Source: Atrichornis clamosus
Taxonomy: Eukaryota > Chordata > Aves > Passeriformes > Menuridae
Assembly (NCBI GenBank): GCA_013400975.1
Contig: WBMZ01008695.1
Location: 62,001-126,000, forward strand
Direction: 5' to 3'
Length of the DNA stretch: 64,000 nt
The notes under the pieces are model-generated. The model had not been told where the DNA came from. It worked only from the letters and a program-made list of their open reading frames with translations, and ran no database searches. Below, piece by piece: positions 13,301-24,590 of this stretch; position 1 is the stretch's first letter; each line of letters begins with the position of its first letter. The position numbers and the translations under genes are program-made.

Positions 13301-15783
13301 CAGGACAAAACTTCATATGAATACAAAGTGCATATACAGTTTTCTGCTTACTTTCAACATGTTGAATTTCCTTATTAGCTATAGGTAATAAAGTATTATT
13401 AGATCTTTTCTTGTTTATTTGTAGTTCTACTTTGTTCATCAGTGACATGTGAAGAGTTTTAAGTTCATTGGTTCTGGTCTGATAATTAGAAACAATTTTG
13501 TTTTAATCCTGATTTCTGCAATAACATATAAATCATCAAAGTTTTTGTGCAAAACCAGCATGGGTTTATGAAAAATAGAATTTGTGCTTTTTAAGGAGTG
13601 AATGGATTATCCAACACAATCTGTATCCTGACCCATTCCATATTAACCAATGGAAATAAAAATAAAGCTCTAGTGCTGAAATTCATCAGTATCTTGATAT
13701 GACTGTAAATTTTTTGCTCTATATAAATGGAATATTTACTCTTTCCAAAGAACTGTGGACAAAGTATTCTGCTGTATTGCTTTACGTGAATATAACTCTG
13801 ATAAAAACACAAAATTAAGTCTTCAAGACAACATTTTAATGTTAGATTTTAATGCAGTTTTTATTGGCACAAATGATACTGGTTTAACGTCAAACCATGT
13901 TCCTGCAGTAATAGTTATTAAGCAAGATTCCTGGTATGAGCACACAACTTCCAGGTATTTGCTCTTTCGGTATAAACTGTCTGGATATTCAGAAAATAAA
14001 TTTCAGGAAGATTAATAGAATAAATTAAATGCTTTAAACAGCAGCAGTTTGGAGATCATTAGTTTGCTGTTCCAGTGGTGTTTTGTGTTTCTTCAGTTTG
14101 TTTGCTGTTAATCCTGTCACTGGAGAAAAAACACCTCTACCTGCACAAATTTCTGTTGAACCTTATTCTGTCTTAAGCCAGGCCGAGTGGCAAACGCTTG
14201 TAACATAACAGAGCAGTTCTATTCCCTCTTCACCAGTAGTCATTTAAAAGTAGATGAGAGGGAAGAAATGCATGTATTTGCTAGCAGCGTTACTCATTGC
14301 CTGTGAGAAAAGGAGCTTATTGTCTGACTGACTGATGGATGCTGTGTGGACAAAACCTGGTCAGGAAATTTTCCTGGTCAGGAAATTTTCCTGGTCAGGA
14401 TTTGAGACCAGCTCAGTTTTTTTTTCCTCACAGTACTATTGATTGCTAGAAATCTGGTATGGAGGAGTAGGTCTGCAGTCCTAGAGGGCTGGAGCTGCGT
14501 CTTACATATCATTCTCTGTTTCAGTGGACTTAATGGAGTTAAGAAAATTTTGCCTGTTTAAGAGCTAAGTCGATACACAAAAACATAAAGCCACACCAGC
14601 TGTAGCAGATGCGAATCTTACGTTCTGGTGTGACACATGAGATAATATGGAGTATGAGGACAGGCTCTTCTGGCTTTGATCCTGACAGAGAAGTCATCTG
14701 TAGTCTTGCTCATATCTGAAGTGTTTCTTGGATCTGTCCATGCAAGAATAATCCTGGATGTTACTCAGGAGCAACATTTATAGTGGACTGGAGAATGAAA
14801 GACAGTGAGTGTCTAAGTTGAAAAGATTCATGCACAGGAAGTTAGTGTGCTGATTGGTCCTGTCTTCATGGCATTAAGACTTCTCAGAAAAGCTCTTTCT
14901 GCTTTTTGAGATGATGGGAGTTGACAAAATTTTCTGACTTCAGGCAAAACTCACTTATATGACATATCTTATTCAAAGAAGATTGAAAGATTATTTGATT
15001 CATGCTGCAAAACTACCTTCATGGGGCGAAAACCTGGGGCACTGCAGATGCTAATAAAGAACAGATAGTGATAACAGGAGCTCCTGTATGGTAGCTGAAA
15101 CCTGATGTGTTGAACAGACAAATGTGGCACTTCTGGGGAATTACTCTGAGAAAATGGTGGGCTTGACATCTGTAGATGCCTTCAGGTTTAGATTAGCTAA
15201 CTTTCTATAGGATACACGTTAACCATCAGTGGTTTCAACAGAGAAGTTCAGAAGCTATCAGCTGAAACTCAGTGATTGATTATGTAAGACACCAAAAGTA
15301 GATAACATAACAAGTCTTTCTTGTCTTAAATTCCATTATCAATGACCCTCTAAGGGATAAACTGTATTGTTTTTTCTTGCATGCCTGTAGTTTCTATTAC
15401 ATGTGATCTCAACACAGAAGAGAAGAAACTTCTTCCTTTACATGCTGCAGAGGAAACTTTGCCCATAATTCCCATACTGAATTCCCTGAATTCCCATCTC
15501 TGAGAAGTGTTTTCATGACATTTCCAGACCCAAGCAATAGGTGTATGTATTGCTTTCTGTACATGAAAAAGGACAGGTTTTTTTCATCAATAACATGTAA
15601 TTTTTTATCTGATACTTTTGAAAATTTCTTTAACAGAATTCACAATTTTAACTGGATGTTCAGGAATTAGGTGACATTAGATGTCTAATTAGACTACTCA
15701 CAGTCCAGAAATACTTAGATATATAATAATAAAATACAGTTATTATCAGACAACTTAGTGCTTCCTATCTAGTGGTTTTTCAT
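10378..15783. other. Unique AT-rich DNA, no gene recognised
   Basis: About 5.4 kb of AT-rich sequence with A runs at 11311-11323 and 13239-13250 and a three-unit tandem repeat at 14356-14400. The 86-codon open frame at 13755-14015 has a plausible-looking composition, but no recognisable domain or convincing gene structure. A small group of four CpG sites lies at 12027-12047. Nothing else stands out. Confidence 0.55.
14356..14400. repeat. 17-base tandem repeat, 2.6 units
   Basis: CCTGGTCAGGAAATTTT is repeated exactly at 14356-14372 and 14373-14389, followed by a partial third unit CCTGGTCAGGA at 14390-14400. The identity of the units suggests a recent local duplication. Each unit contains short self-complementary parts (CCTG/CAGG). 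Confidence 0.95.
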
Positions 15784-16790
15784 CATAGAATCAGAAAATA
15801 GTTTGAGTTGAAAGGGACATTTAAAGTTCGTATGGTTCATCTCGCCTGCAATGAGCAGGAAGTTCTTCAACTAGATCAGATTGCTCGGAGTTCTGTCCAA
15901 CCTGACCCTGAATGTTTCTAGGGATGGAGCATCCTCTGCCCCTCTGGGCAACCTGTGCCAGTGTTTGATTACTCTCATTGTAAAAATTTTCTTCCTTGTA
16001 TCTGCTCTGAACCTACCCTCTTTTAGTTTAAAACCATTACTCCTTGTCCTATCATAACAGGACGTGCTAAAAAGTCTGTTCTCCTTTTTCTTATAGGCCC
16101 CCTTGATGTATTGAAAGGCTGCAATAAGGTCACCCTGAAACCTTCACTTCTCTAGGCCAAACAACCCCAATTCTCTTAGCCTTTCCCCATGGGAGAGTTG
16201 TTCCATCTGTCCAGTCATTTTCACGGCCCTCCTCTGGACTCGCTCCAATAGGTCCATGTCCTTCCTGTGCTGGAGACCCCAGAGCTGGATGCAGCACTGC
16301 TGGTGGGGTCTCACCAGAGCAGAGCAGAGGGGCAGAGTCCCCGCCCTCACCCTGCTGGCCACGCTGCTTTGGCTGCAGCCCAGGACACGTTGGGCTCTCT
16401 GGGCTCCAAGTGCACAGTGCTGAGTCATGTCCAACCTCACACCCACCAGCAACCCCACGTCCTTCTTGGCAAGGCTGCTCTCAATCTCTTCATCCCCAGC
16501 CTGTGTTGATACCAGGGTTTGTCCTGGCCCAGGTGCAGCACCTTGCACTTGCTCTTGCTACCCTCAGAAGGTTCACATGGACCCACTTCTTGAACTTGTC
16601 CAGGTTTCTCTGGATGTCGTCCCATCCTTCAGGAGTGTCAACTGCACAGCTCTCTTCTGTGTCATCTGCAAACTTGCTGAGGGTGCACTTGGTCCCACTG
16701 TCTGTGTCACTGATGAAGATACTAAACTGTACAGGTCCTAATACTGAGGGACACCACTCATCACCCATCTCTATCTGGATATTGATCATT
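15784..16790 (-). mobile_element. CR1 LINE, 5'-truncated, longest copy
   Basis: This CR1 copy lies on the minus strand. Its 3' end is at 15784, where the reverse complement of the terminal unit (CATAGAAT) is visible. It then runs through the end of ORF2 and into the reverse transcriptase core up to about 16790. The plus strand shows the characteristic CR1 phrases read backwards, such as the CCCCTCTGGGCAACCTGTGCC block and CCTCCTCTGGACTCGCTCCA. About 1 kb of a roughly 4.5 kb element survives, which is typical 5' truncation by incomplete reverse transcription. It is inactive, with frameshifts and stops. Confidence 0.95.
16144..16789 (-). pseudogene. CR1 ORF2 reverse transcriptase remnant
   Basis: Two overlapping minus-strand frames together cover part of CR1 ORF2. 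The upstream one (16490-16789) contains SVLGP, a hydrophobic strand, and the FADD catalytic box at 16661-16672, which holds the paired aspartates of the reverse transcriptase active site. The downstream one (16144-16548) contains ESSLAKKDVGLLV, then LLERVQRRAVKM and RLRELGLFGLEK, which belong to the C-terminal region. The two frames differ, so at least one frameshift separates them, and a stop follows GLEK where intact elements continue. It is a dead fragment of a retrotransposon enzyme, not a host gene. Confidence 0.9.
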
Positions 16791-17541
16791 AGTGTAAGAA
16801 TTAAAATTTGGCCAATGATCCTCTATGGCAGAAACTGTTAATTAAGGCTGCTGCTCAGATGCTCTGTCATAGGATAGAAACGGATTAAAAATGTTTACTA
16901 CTCCATTTTTTTCAGAAAGAAGAAAAAGCTGTAGGGTCTTCATAAATTTGAGAGTTTCTAGTTTTGCATTGTATAACCTATTTATGTAGTAAAATGCCAG
17001 TAAAAGTAGGACATTTATTATTTTAGGAGGTACATTTGATGATGGAAACACTAATAACAGAGTTTTAGAACACATTTTTATAATTAAATTATTTTTGTTA
17101 GTGTAGGTGAAATTATCTCAATATTGATATGCAAAAATAAAAATGATAAAAGACAATTGGTATGCATATGTGATGTAGTGACTTCACAAAACTAAGTAAC
17201 TTATGCATTTTAAAATATTTTAGTTGTTCCCAGTATAATCTTGAAAAAGTTAAAATAATTTTAAAACCTTTCTCTGTTTTGTTCTGTCTGTGCATGAAAA
17301 TACAGTAGAATTCAGTAGGTGCAAACATCTTCACCAGAAATTGAGCATTCACAGGGAATAAACACAGTTAATAATGCTATTTCTTACTTTTCTGGGTACT
17401 AGTTTCTCTTATAACTTGACATGTGTCATAAAATAGTAATTTTTTTCAAATTTTAGTTTTTTATTTTAGTGATATGTGTTGCTCTTAGAAGAGATGGTGA
17501 AACAAAACATTAAAAATAATGGAAATATCTATATCCAAAAG
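16791..17541. other. Short unique spacer between two CR1 copies
   Basis: About 750 bases of AT-rich sequence between the minus-strand CR1 and the plus-strand CR1, whose truncated 5' ends face each other. Two minus-strand open frames of 77-79 codons occur here but have no recognisable features. Confidence 0.55.
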
Positions 17542-17862
17542 CAGAAGGGTGCCTGCAGGAAAGGTGAAGGACAATTTACATTAGCATGTAGTTACAGGAC
17601 AGGGAGAATGGCTTTAAACTGAAAGAGGGTTGATTTAGATTAGATTTTAGGAAAAAAATTCTTTACTGTGCGGGTGGTGAGGCACTGGAACAGATTGCCC
17701 AGGGAGGTTGTGGATACCCCATCCCTGAAAGTGTTCAAAACCAGGTTACACGGAGCTCTGAGCAACCTGTTCTAGTGGACGGTGTCCCTGCCCTGGCAGG
17801 GGGTTGGAACTGGATGATCTTTGAGGCCCCTTTCACCCCAGGCCATTTTACGATTCCATATG
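17542..17862 (+). mobile_element. CR1 LINE 3' end fragment
   Basis: A plus-strand CR1 copy covering the last part of ORF2 and the short 3' untranslated region. One frame reads VRVVRHWNRLPREVV followed by DTPSLKVFK, the conserved C-terminal tail of CR1 ORF2. Downstream are the GGGGTTGGAACTGGATGATC block and a degenerate terminal unit, CGATTCCATATG. It is 5'-truncated and inactive. Confidence 0.95.
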
Positions 17863-18626
17863 AAGAGATTTGTGCTTCACCTCACTCCTGTCTAAACAAT
17901 TGCTTTCCTAGTAACATGTAGCTTCACACCTAAAATTAAAGGGTTTCAAATGACATTTACTCTGTATGGTATGACACATCTTTTTTCTCTTCAGGTATTT
18001 GTAGTTGACTGGACTGCAGGTAGACTGACTGCTAGATTAGTCAGAGAGAATACAAAATTAGCAAAATTAGGATCAGTTTCCCCAGAGCAACAGAAGATTT
18101 CACACCATTTTGCTCTAGCAGATCCAAAGAATCAGTGCTAAACTTCAGGGGTAATGTTGGCTGTAAATATTAGTTGCTTCTACACATAAACTCTAAACAG
18201 AGATATCAAGAGGAAAAAACTGTTAGGAAAGACAGAGTAGGTTTGGATAGTGGATCCTGTAATCCATCCTGTAACAGAAGCGAAGAAAATCATACCAGCA
18301 GCCTTTTCTGAGCTCAGCAAGAATCTGTGGTGTTGACTGTACACGAGTGCACGTATTGCTGTCTCCATTATAGGCTCCTGTACAGGTTTAGATGCTAAAG
18401 TTATTGCTTTTTTAGTGCTAGCAGCTGACAGAAGACACCAAATTTTGAAGGAATTTCCCTTGTTATATGAATGGGTTTCATAATCATGGTGTTTGTAAAA
18501 ACAAAAATATAAGAAACCTGCAAGTCAGAAGCATGCATGGGAAGTAGGAAAATGGAATACAGGCGGATAGGATGAAACTCCATCAAAACACTGGTGCCAA
18601 TACTCTCTCTCTAAAGCTGTGCATTC

Positions 18627-18647
18627 TATTTATTTATTTATTTATTT
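18627..18647. repeat. (TTTA)n microsatellite
   Basis: About five uninterrupted TTTA units (phase TATT), with a short C-rich stretch a few bases downstream. Confidence 0.9.
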
Positions 18648-21600
18648 CTATATCTCCCCCACCCTGCATTTTTTCTCTCCCTTACTAAATGAGTGCGTAA
18701 AACTTATCTGTGCATTTTACAAAAACAAGAGCTAGTGTCTCTGTGGGACAATGAGAATGGGGGATAAAAGATCAAAGCTTTTTTTCTTGAGGCTCTTGAT
18801 CACTTTAAGCACTGCTGATAACTTCTTCTCCAGTCAGAAGAGGTGGAAGGACCCCTCAAGGCATAGATTGTGTTAAAATTCTGGGACATGTCCTTACTTG
18901 GCCAGAAGCTGCTGGATTTTGCAAGAGCTGTGTTTGGGGTTGCTATTTCAGCAGCTGCTCTCTCTTAAGAATGGAGTTTTCTCCCCTCATGTTTCATATT
19001 TTTACTTCACTGAGTAATCATCTTTCCTTCTGGTTCTCCAGAACCTGAAGCTCAGTTTTCCCATTTTTTCTCTTCACCAAATTGTTGAGAAAGCCAAGTA
19101 GTGTTCTGCCTAGTAGCATTTCAAAGGGCATTTTTTTCCACTAATTTGTTGCCCAGAAAGGCGGAGAACAATTACTTTCCTGCTTTACTTATCACCACTT
19201 TGCTGATAGAAAAGAAGACAAATACTTTGAATGCTACTCTTACCAGTTTAAACTGTTTTTGAAAGGCTCAAGTATACTTTTTAATATTAAAAAAATATAA
19301 TAAAGTATAATACAATTTTGCCTATTGTCTTATCCTGGAAATATTTAAATTTTGTTTATCTTTTAATAAGGCAAAATGTTACTTTACTAAATTTTCTGAT
19401 TTTATCTTTCAGTAAGTTAAAATAGAAATGCTGAGTATGAGTACCAGAAAGTTTTTATATGTTTTGCATTTCAAGCTTTTGATTTACTGGTATAATTTTG
19501 TTTTCCTTCACCTTGTGTGTATTATGACCTTCTACCATACAGTGTTTAACTGAAAATCATACTAATCATCATCAGTTTCATTCTTTTTGGATAATGGTTG
19601 TTTTTCATAAAGTTTCTTATATACTGTTGGCAAATTTGTTTGTTTGGATTTTTTTCTTTTTCTTTTTTTTTTTTTTCCTTGATTAGTTTTGTGTTCTTGA
19701 ACTCTTTGCTCCCAAGAGCACACTCAGGGAGTTTGGCTTAGAAGCCAGTTTGGCTTTGAGGGTGTGGCATCAAAGCCCATGCTTGTGCGATATTTGAAGA
19801 CTGAGCACTTTAAGGAATGTGTAAGATTCTGCAGGGAACACCCTTGGACATCAAGGAGTCAGCTCCCACAGGTGCATTGTTCCTCCTGGTGAAATCACTG
19901 GGAGAATCTGGGTTTACATATGAGACCAACACATATGCAGCTTTTCATAGCTCCATATGATACTAATTGACTAGAGCTCAGTATGTACATTTTCCAAATA
20001 TATACTGTGTAATTACATAAATTATATAACGTTTAGAATATTTCTCTTACTGGTAGCATTCTTGTCGTCCTGCTACCAGATATCATGCTAAATATCAATT
20101 AGATATCAGAAACAGAACAAAAAAGATTTCTGTGTGATTTTTACCTGCCTTGTTCCTTTACTTTCTTAGTTGTACATAAAATGTCTTGAGGCTGTAGACT
20201 TGTATTATTGATGGGTGTGGAAACTTATTGAGGCATTTTGTGCAAGAATTGTTTATAACTTATTCTGAAAATACAAAAGTATTATCAACCATTTTTAGAA
20301 GAGAACTTGTTGATTTTTTCTCTTTATTTCTGTCCACATCTTAAGCTTGTTGGAAAAAGGTCAAGGCTTGCTTTTGTTCTGCTTAACTCATCCACAAAAT
20401 CTCACATTTTGATATGAGGAGAGTGTTTCTAATTAGCTATGAAGGAATTTGGGTAGCTTTAAAATTAGCACTTAAAGTATCATTCAAGATATTCCCTACT
20501 AAGAGTTTAATCCCGCATATTTAGATTTTGTTGCTGGTTGCATGGTGGATGGTGCACAACAGGACCGAATATGGAACAATATGTCACCTCGTTACCACTT
20601 TAGAGATCTCAGTGGAGTTTAAAGTTGCTGAGAGTTGGGCCCCATATCTGTACTGTTTTCTCACTTGTACAGCTGCTTCCTTTTCATTTGGAAAAATGGA
20701 GATTTAGAAATTTACATAATCTGATCTACAGTCTGTACAAACAGAATTTCAGATGCTAATTTTCACTTGTTTGCTAATCAAAGGTTTTGAAAAGGCAATG
20801 TTAGTGTATTATTAATAACTTTAAAGTACATCCTGTTTATGAGGTAATAACCTTCTGTCATGGTCTGAATTGACTTTGAGTTTAATTAGCTCAGAATTTG
20901 TTTAATACTGAGTTAATCAACCTTACAGTTGCTGTGGTGAAGTTTTGGGTTTGTGGGTTTTTTTTACTGAGCTGAGCTTCAAAAGATACAAACTAGCAAA
21001 TTATGGATATGCAATAAGAAAATAAATATATGTAATATATGTTTGAAAACTCTCAAACCCACAAAATCATAAGTCACTATAAAAATCAAAATTTTAAGAT
21101 TGTTTGTTTTTAAAAAAATGCCTGTTGTTTTCCAGTTTCACAGAATTTGATTGCTCAGTATGAAATCTGAGGAAAGAAAATAAGATATGGAAGCGGCAAT
21201 ATATAGACATATGTATATGTATGTCCATAGACATATAGTGTTTATTTGATTTCAACTATTATAAAGAGTAACTTAAGATATTTTTAATAGTGATGAGTAA
21301 CATAAATACTTCTGTCTTAGTTGAAACTGGAGTGGATGTTACACAGTGCCAGGCGAGCGTAAAACTCTATCTGTTTAGAGTAGAAATATTTGGGTAGTAT
21401 CTATTTGCATAATAGCTAGCACAAGTGATAGTGATTTAATGCGTGGAAGTTTGTTACATAAATTTGAACTAAGAATAACATTTTAATATCAATTTTTGAA
21501 ACAACTTTAGGTATTTAGCAGTTCAAAAGAAAAAGAAAAACATAATGTTTTGTATATTTTGAAGATAACAGCTTTCTAGGGTAACAACTGGATCTACCAT

Positions 21601-22403
21601 CACTGTTGTCAAATGAGAGAATGCTACTAAAGTCTATTTTAATAATTACTTTTAAGAGTGCTTTTTAACAACTTTTTATATTATTCAATGCTGACTATTC
21701 CAACTTCAGTAGACAATTCTTGAGTTTGTAATCTTGTCATCTGGTTACTTCAGATGAAGTGCCTTATGAAATCAAGAACAGTATCCTAGACTGGCTTATA
21801 AATACTGTAAAGTGCACAGGAATTTTTGGCAAGCCTTATATGCTATATGAACAGGACATTTGAGGATTGCAAAATTCTACTTTTTTTAATGTCATTGAAT
21901 ATGAATTAGCATGGACTAAATATGACATTTCAGAAGTTCAAACCCAACTACAGCAGTCCGGAAGCTTGATTTATCTTTTCCTAAAATGTTAATCTGAGAA
22001 CAGATACATTCTATAAGAGGTCTACAGCAGAAAGGTGGAAGGGGAAAATATGTAGGTTTTGACATCTATGTGACTAAAACAAGTTGAAGATATTTTTACA
22101 AAATCAAGCTTCTATGTGTCATTGGTGTTTCAAGATTTGTTATCAGTCTAAATCCCAAATTCTTTCGCTCAAGCACAAATTACAGATATTCAAACTGCTT
22201 GGCAGAACCTGCAAACCTGTATATTCTGGAGGTTGGAACAAATGCTTGTAATTATCTTGGTTTTAAAATATATGAATACATCTTCAACTGTGCTCCTCTT
22301 TCACTGTTTAAAGGCAGGAAACTAAAATATAAAAAAGAAATTAAAATTATTAATCAGCTAGACCAAATCCTTTAGGTCACCTCATTACTCCTTCCTGGTT
22401 TCT

Positions 22404-22452
22404 TCTGAAGTATTTAACTAAACTTTCATCTGAAGTACTTAGCTAAACTTTA
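22404..22452. repeat. 25-base tandem duplication, two units
   Basis: The unit at 22404-22428 (starting TCTGAAGTATTTAACTAAAC) is followed immediately by a second copy from 22429, with only two differences over 24 bases (TATTTAA versus TACTTAG). It is a simple local duplication. Confidence 0.93.
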
Positions 22453-23040
22453 TCTGCATTGAATTCTCGAAATCAGTCTGTAGGAATACAGAATGTGGCA
22501 AGACTTTAGTGAACCTTCAAGAGACAAAATGCAAGAAACCTACAAATATTTGAAAATGTAAATTCCAGAATCTTGATTTGTATGTTAGAATGAAATGTAA
22601 ATTAGAGATGGAATTAATTTCCTGTTGATGGAATTGCTTTTAGTGTGTGAAAGCAGTGAAGACCTGTTCATGTTCTGAGGAAGAAATAACAAAAATGTTT
22701 GCAAATTCTATGATTCTCTGTTGCAAAGAATCAAATCATAAGACGTTTTTTAAATTTCTGCTTTGTGTCTGCTGAAACATAACTCTATCACCTAAATGTA
22801 GTTTCTGGCTGAGGACTGTGTTATATTGCCATTAAGAAGTTGCATGGCTAAAGCAGCTTTCCTTGGACCTTGATGTCCTGGCAATGGATGTTCTCATCAG
22901 CAAATATTATTCTGAATGCAAGAAGAATACTGGGGTTTTTGACAGGCACCATCTCAAACTGGTCCAAAGCTGATGTGTTTATCAGGCAGTGTTATATTTG
23001 TGGGAGTGATTTTACATCTTCCAATATGATTCTGAAATAT

Positions 23041-23669
23041 GTGTTCACAGCCTAGAACACCAACCATATCCTGGGCTGCATCAAAACAAGCATGACCAGC
23101 AGGTCGAAGGAGGTGATTCTGCCCCTCTGCTCTGCTCTGAGGAAATGCCACACAGAGTACCGCATCCAAATCTTGGGCCCTAAGCACAGGAAAGATATGG
23201 ACAATGGACCATGTCCAGAGAAGGACCATGAAGATGTCTGGAGGGATGGAACACCATGAGAAAAGGCTGAGAGCGCTGAGGTTGTTCAGCCTAAAGAAGG
23301 GAAGGATCAAGGGAGACCTTATTGCAGCCTTTCGATGCTTAAAAAAGGGGCTTATAAGAAAAATGAGATAGGCTTAGGGGTAAACTAAAACAGGGAAGAT
23401 TCATATTAGATACAAGGAAGAAAGTCTTACAGTGAGGGTGGTGAGGCAGTGGAACAACTTGCCCAGAGAGGTGGTGGATACCCTGTTCCTAGAAATATTC
23501 AAGGTGAGGCTGGACAGGGCTTTGAGCCTGAACCTGATCCAGTTGAATATGTCTCTCATATTTGAATATAATCTAGTTGAATATAATCTCTCATCATTAC
23601 AGGAAGAACTGATCTAGATAGTCTTTAAAGGTCCCTTCCAATTCAAACTATTCTATGGTTCTGTGATAG
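23041..23669 (+). mobile_element. CR1 LINE, ORF2 C-terminus and 3' end
   Basis: A plus-strand CR1 copy. It begins at the segment encoding the conserved Asn-Arg-Ile-Leu-Gly-Cys-type region (CCATATCCTGGGCTGCATCA). It continues through GGGAGACCTTATTGCAGCCT to a frame reading RVVRQWNNLPREVV, the ORF2 tail. It ends with the CCCTTCCAATTCAAAC block and two terminal units (ATTCTATG, GTTCTGTG). Frames are broken and the 5' part is missing. Inside the tail there is a 34-base-spaced duplication (23541-23594) not typical of the family. Confidence 0.94.
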
Positions 23670-24014
23670 TTGTGTCTGATGTTTTAGAGAGTGCTATTTT
23701 CGGCTGATTAGAGTTAACACTTATATGCTGCCTTTGGGCCAGATTAATCACTGGGTTGATATCAAGTTTCATTTCTGTTCTGAGGACATGCTAATTCATT
23801 TGTCAGTTAAAGCAGCAAATCCGAACTGTGCTTTTATTGTCTGGATCAGTTCCCTGAAAAAATATTAAAATATAAGTTATGTTGATTTTTTTGAGTTAAA
23901 TTCAAGTAAAATGAAGGTTTTTCATTTTGTGGCTCTAGCTATAAGCTTAATGCCACCTCAATTTTTGATGTAGCTTTTATGTCTATATATTATTCACAGC
24001 ACAGGATTACCACT
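23670..24014. other. Short spacer, nothing recognised
   Basis: About 345 bases between a CR1 copy and an older LINE relic. No coding or repeat signal is visible to me; part of it may be decayed upstream sequence of the older LINE. Confidence 0.5.
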
Positions 24015-24590
24015 GCAACATCCATATTTCTGTTGGAATCTGAAGTGTCCTTTAAACATCACATTGGGCAGATTATTAAGACTTCCTACTGTCATTTGAA
24101 AAATGAAACCATACTTTGTATTTATCCTTGTCTGTTTATGAGAAGCTGGCTCAGGGTTTTATCTCCTCCAAGCTAGACAACTCTAATGCTTTGCTCACTG
24201 GCCTGCCAAGTGGTCTCATTACCAAGCTTGAGCAAAACTCTTTTGCCAGAGAAGTACATCTTACAAAAAAAGACAGCATATCTCCCTAATCCTAGCATTG
24301 CTGCATTGGCTACTCAGAAACAAAGGATTGATTGTGAAGTTGACCTGTCAGCCCCTTCATGGTCAAGGTCCTGAATATATCTCCAGATTTAATTTTGAGA
24401 TATATTGCTTCCAGGTGTCTGTGCTCTTCAATGCCTTCTTAGTGCAAGTTCCAATTACGAAACTACAAACCTTGCGTGATGGAGGATTTTACCATTATGC
24501 CCAAAAGCTAAGGAATAAGCTGCCTTTCTCAGTTTAGGAAGCTCATGCTCTTTGCTTAAATCTCCTCTTCTGAAGATTTGCTTGTCTGTC
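24015..24590 (+). pseudogene. Ancient L2-like LINE ORF2 C-terminal relic
   Basis: Three plus-strand frames read one after another give the C-terminal region of an L2-clade LINE reverse transcriptase protein. The first frame (to about 24165) gives LLESEVSFKHHIGQIIKTS. The second (24167-24225) gives SKLDNSNALLTGLPSGLI. The third (24298-24537) gives LLHWLLRNKG, then LHGQGPEYIS, and ends YAQKLRNKLPFSV. Known L2-type proteins have the same order: a FxPHI block, SRLDYCNALL, LHWLP, a Leu-x-Gly-x-x-P-x-Y-hydrophobic block, and P-x-LWN-x-LP. At least two frameshifts and many substitutions separate it from a functional protein. L2 died long ago in birds, so this should be an old fossil, older than the CR1 copies nearby. 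Edges are approximate. Confidence 0.8.

Larger units (their letters stand above)
17863..23040. other. Unique AT-rich DNA, no gene recognised
   Basis: About 5 kb, strongly AT-rich. It contains a TTTA repeat (18627-18647), T-rich tracts near 19650-19680, and a 25-base tandem duplication (22404-22452). At 17980-17994 a good polypyrimidine tract ends in CAG and is followed by 48 open codons, but I do not recognise the peptide and see no matching donor. No gene is called. Confidence 0.55.

Noticed and set aside
16267..16841. Long plus-strand open frames over the CR1 copy
   Set aside because: They are antisense shadows of the CR1 ORF2 remnant that lies on the minus strand.
22705..22725. TTCTATGATTCTCTG, resembling CR1 3' terminal units
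   Set aside because: The bases upstream do not resemble a CR1 tail, so this short motif is probably chance.
22954..23310. 118-codon minus-strand open frame
   Set aside because: It is the antisense of the plus-strand CR1 copy starting at about 23041.
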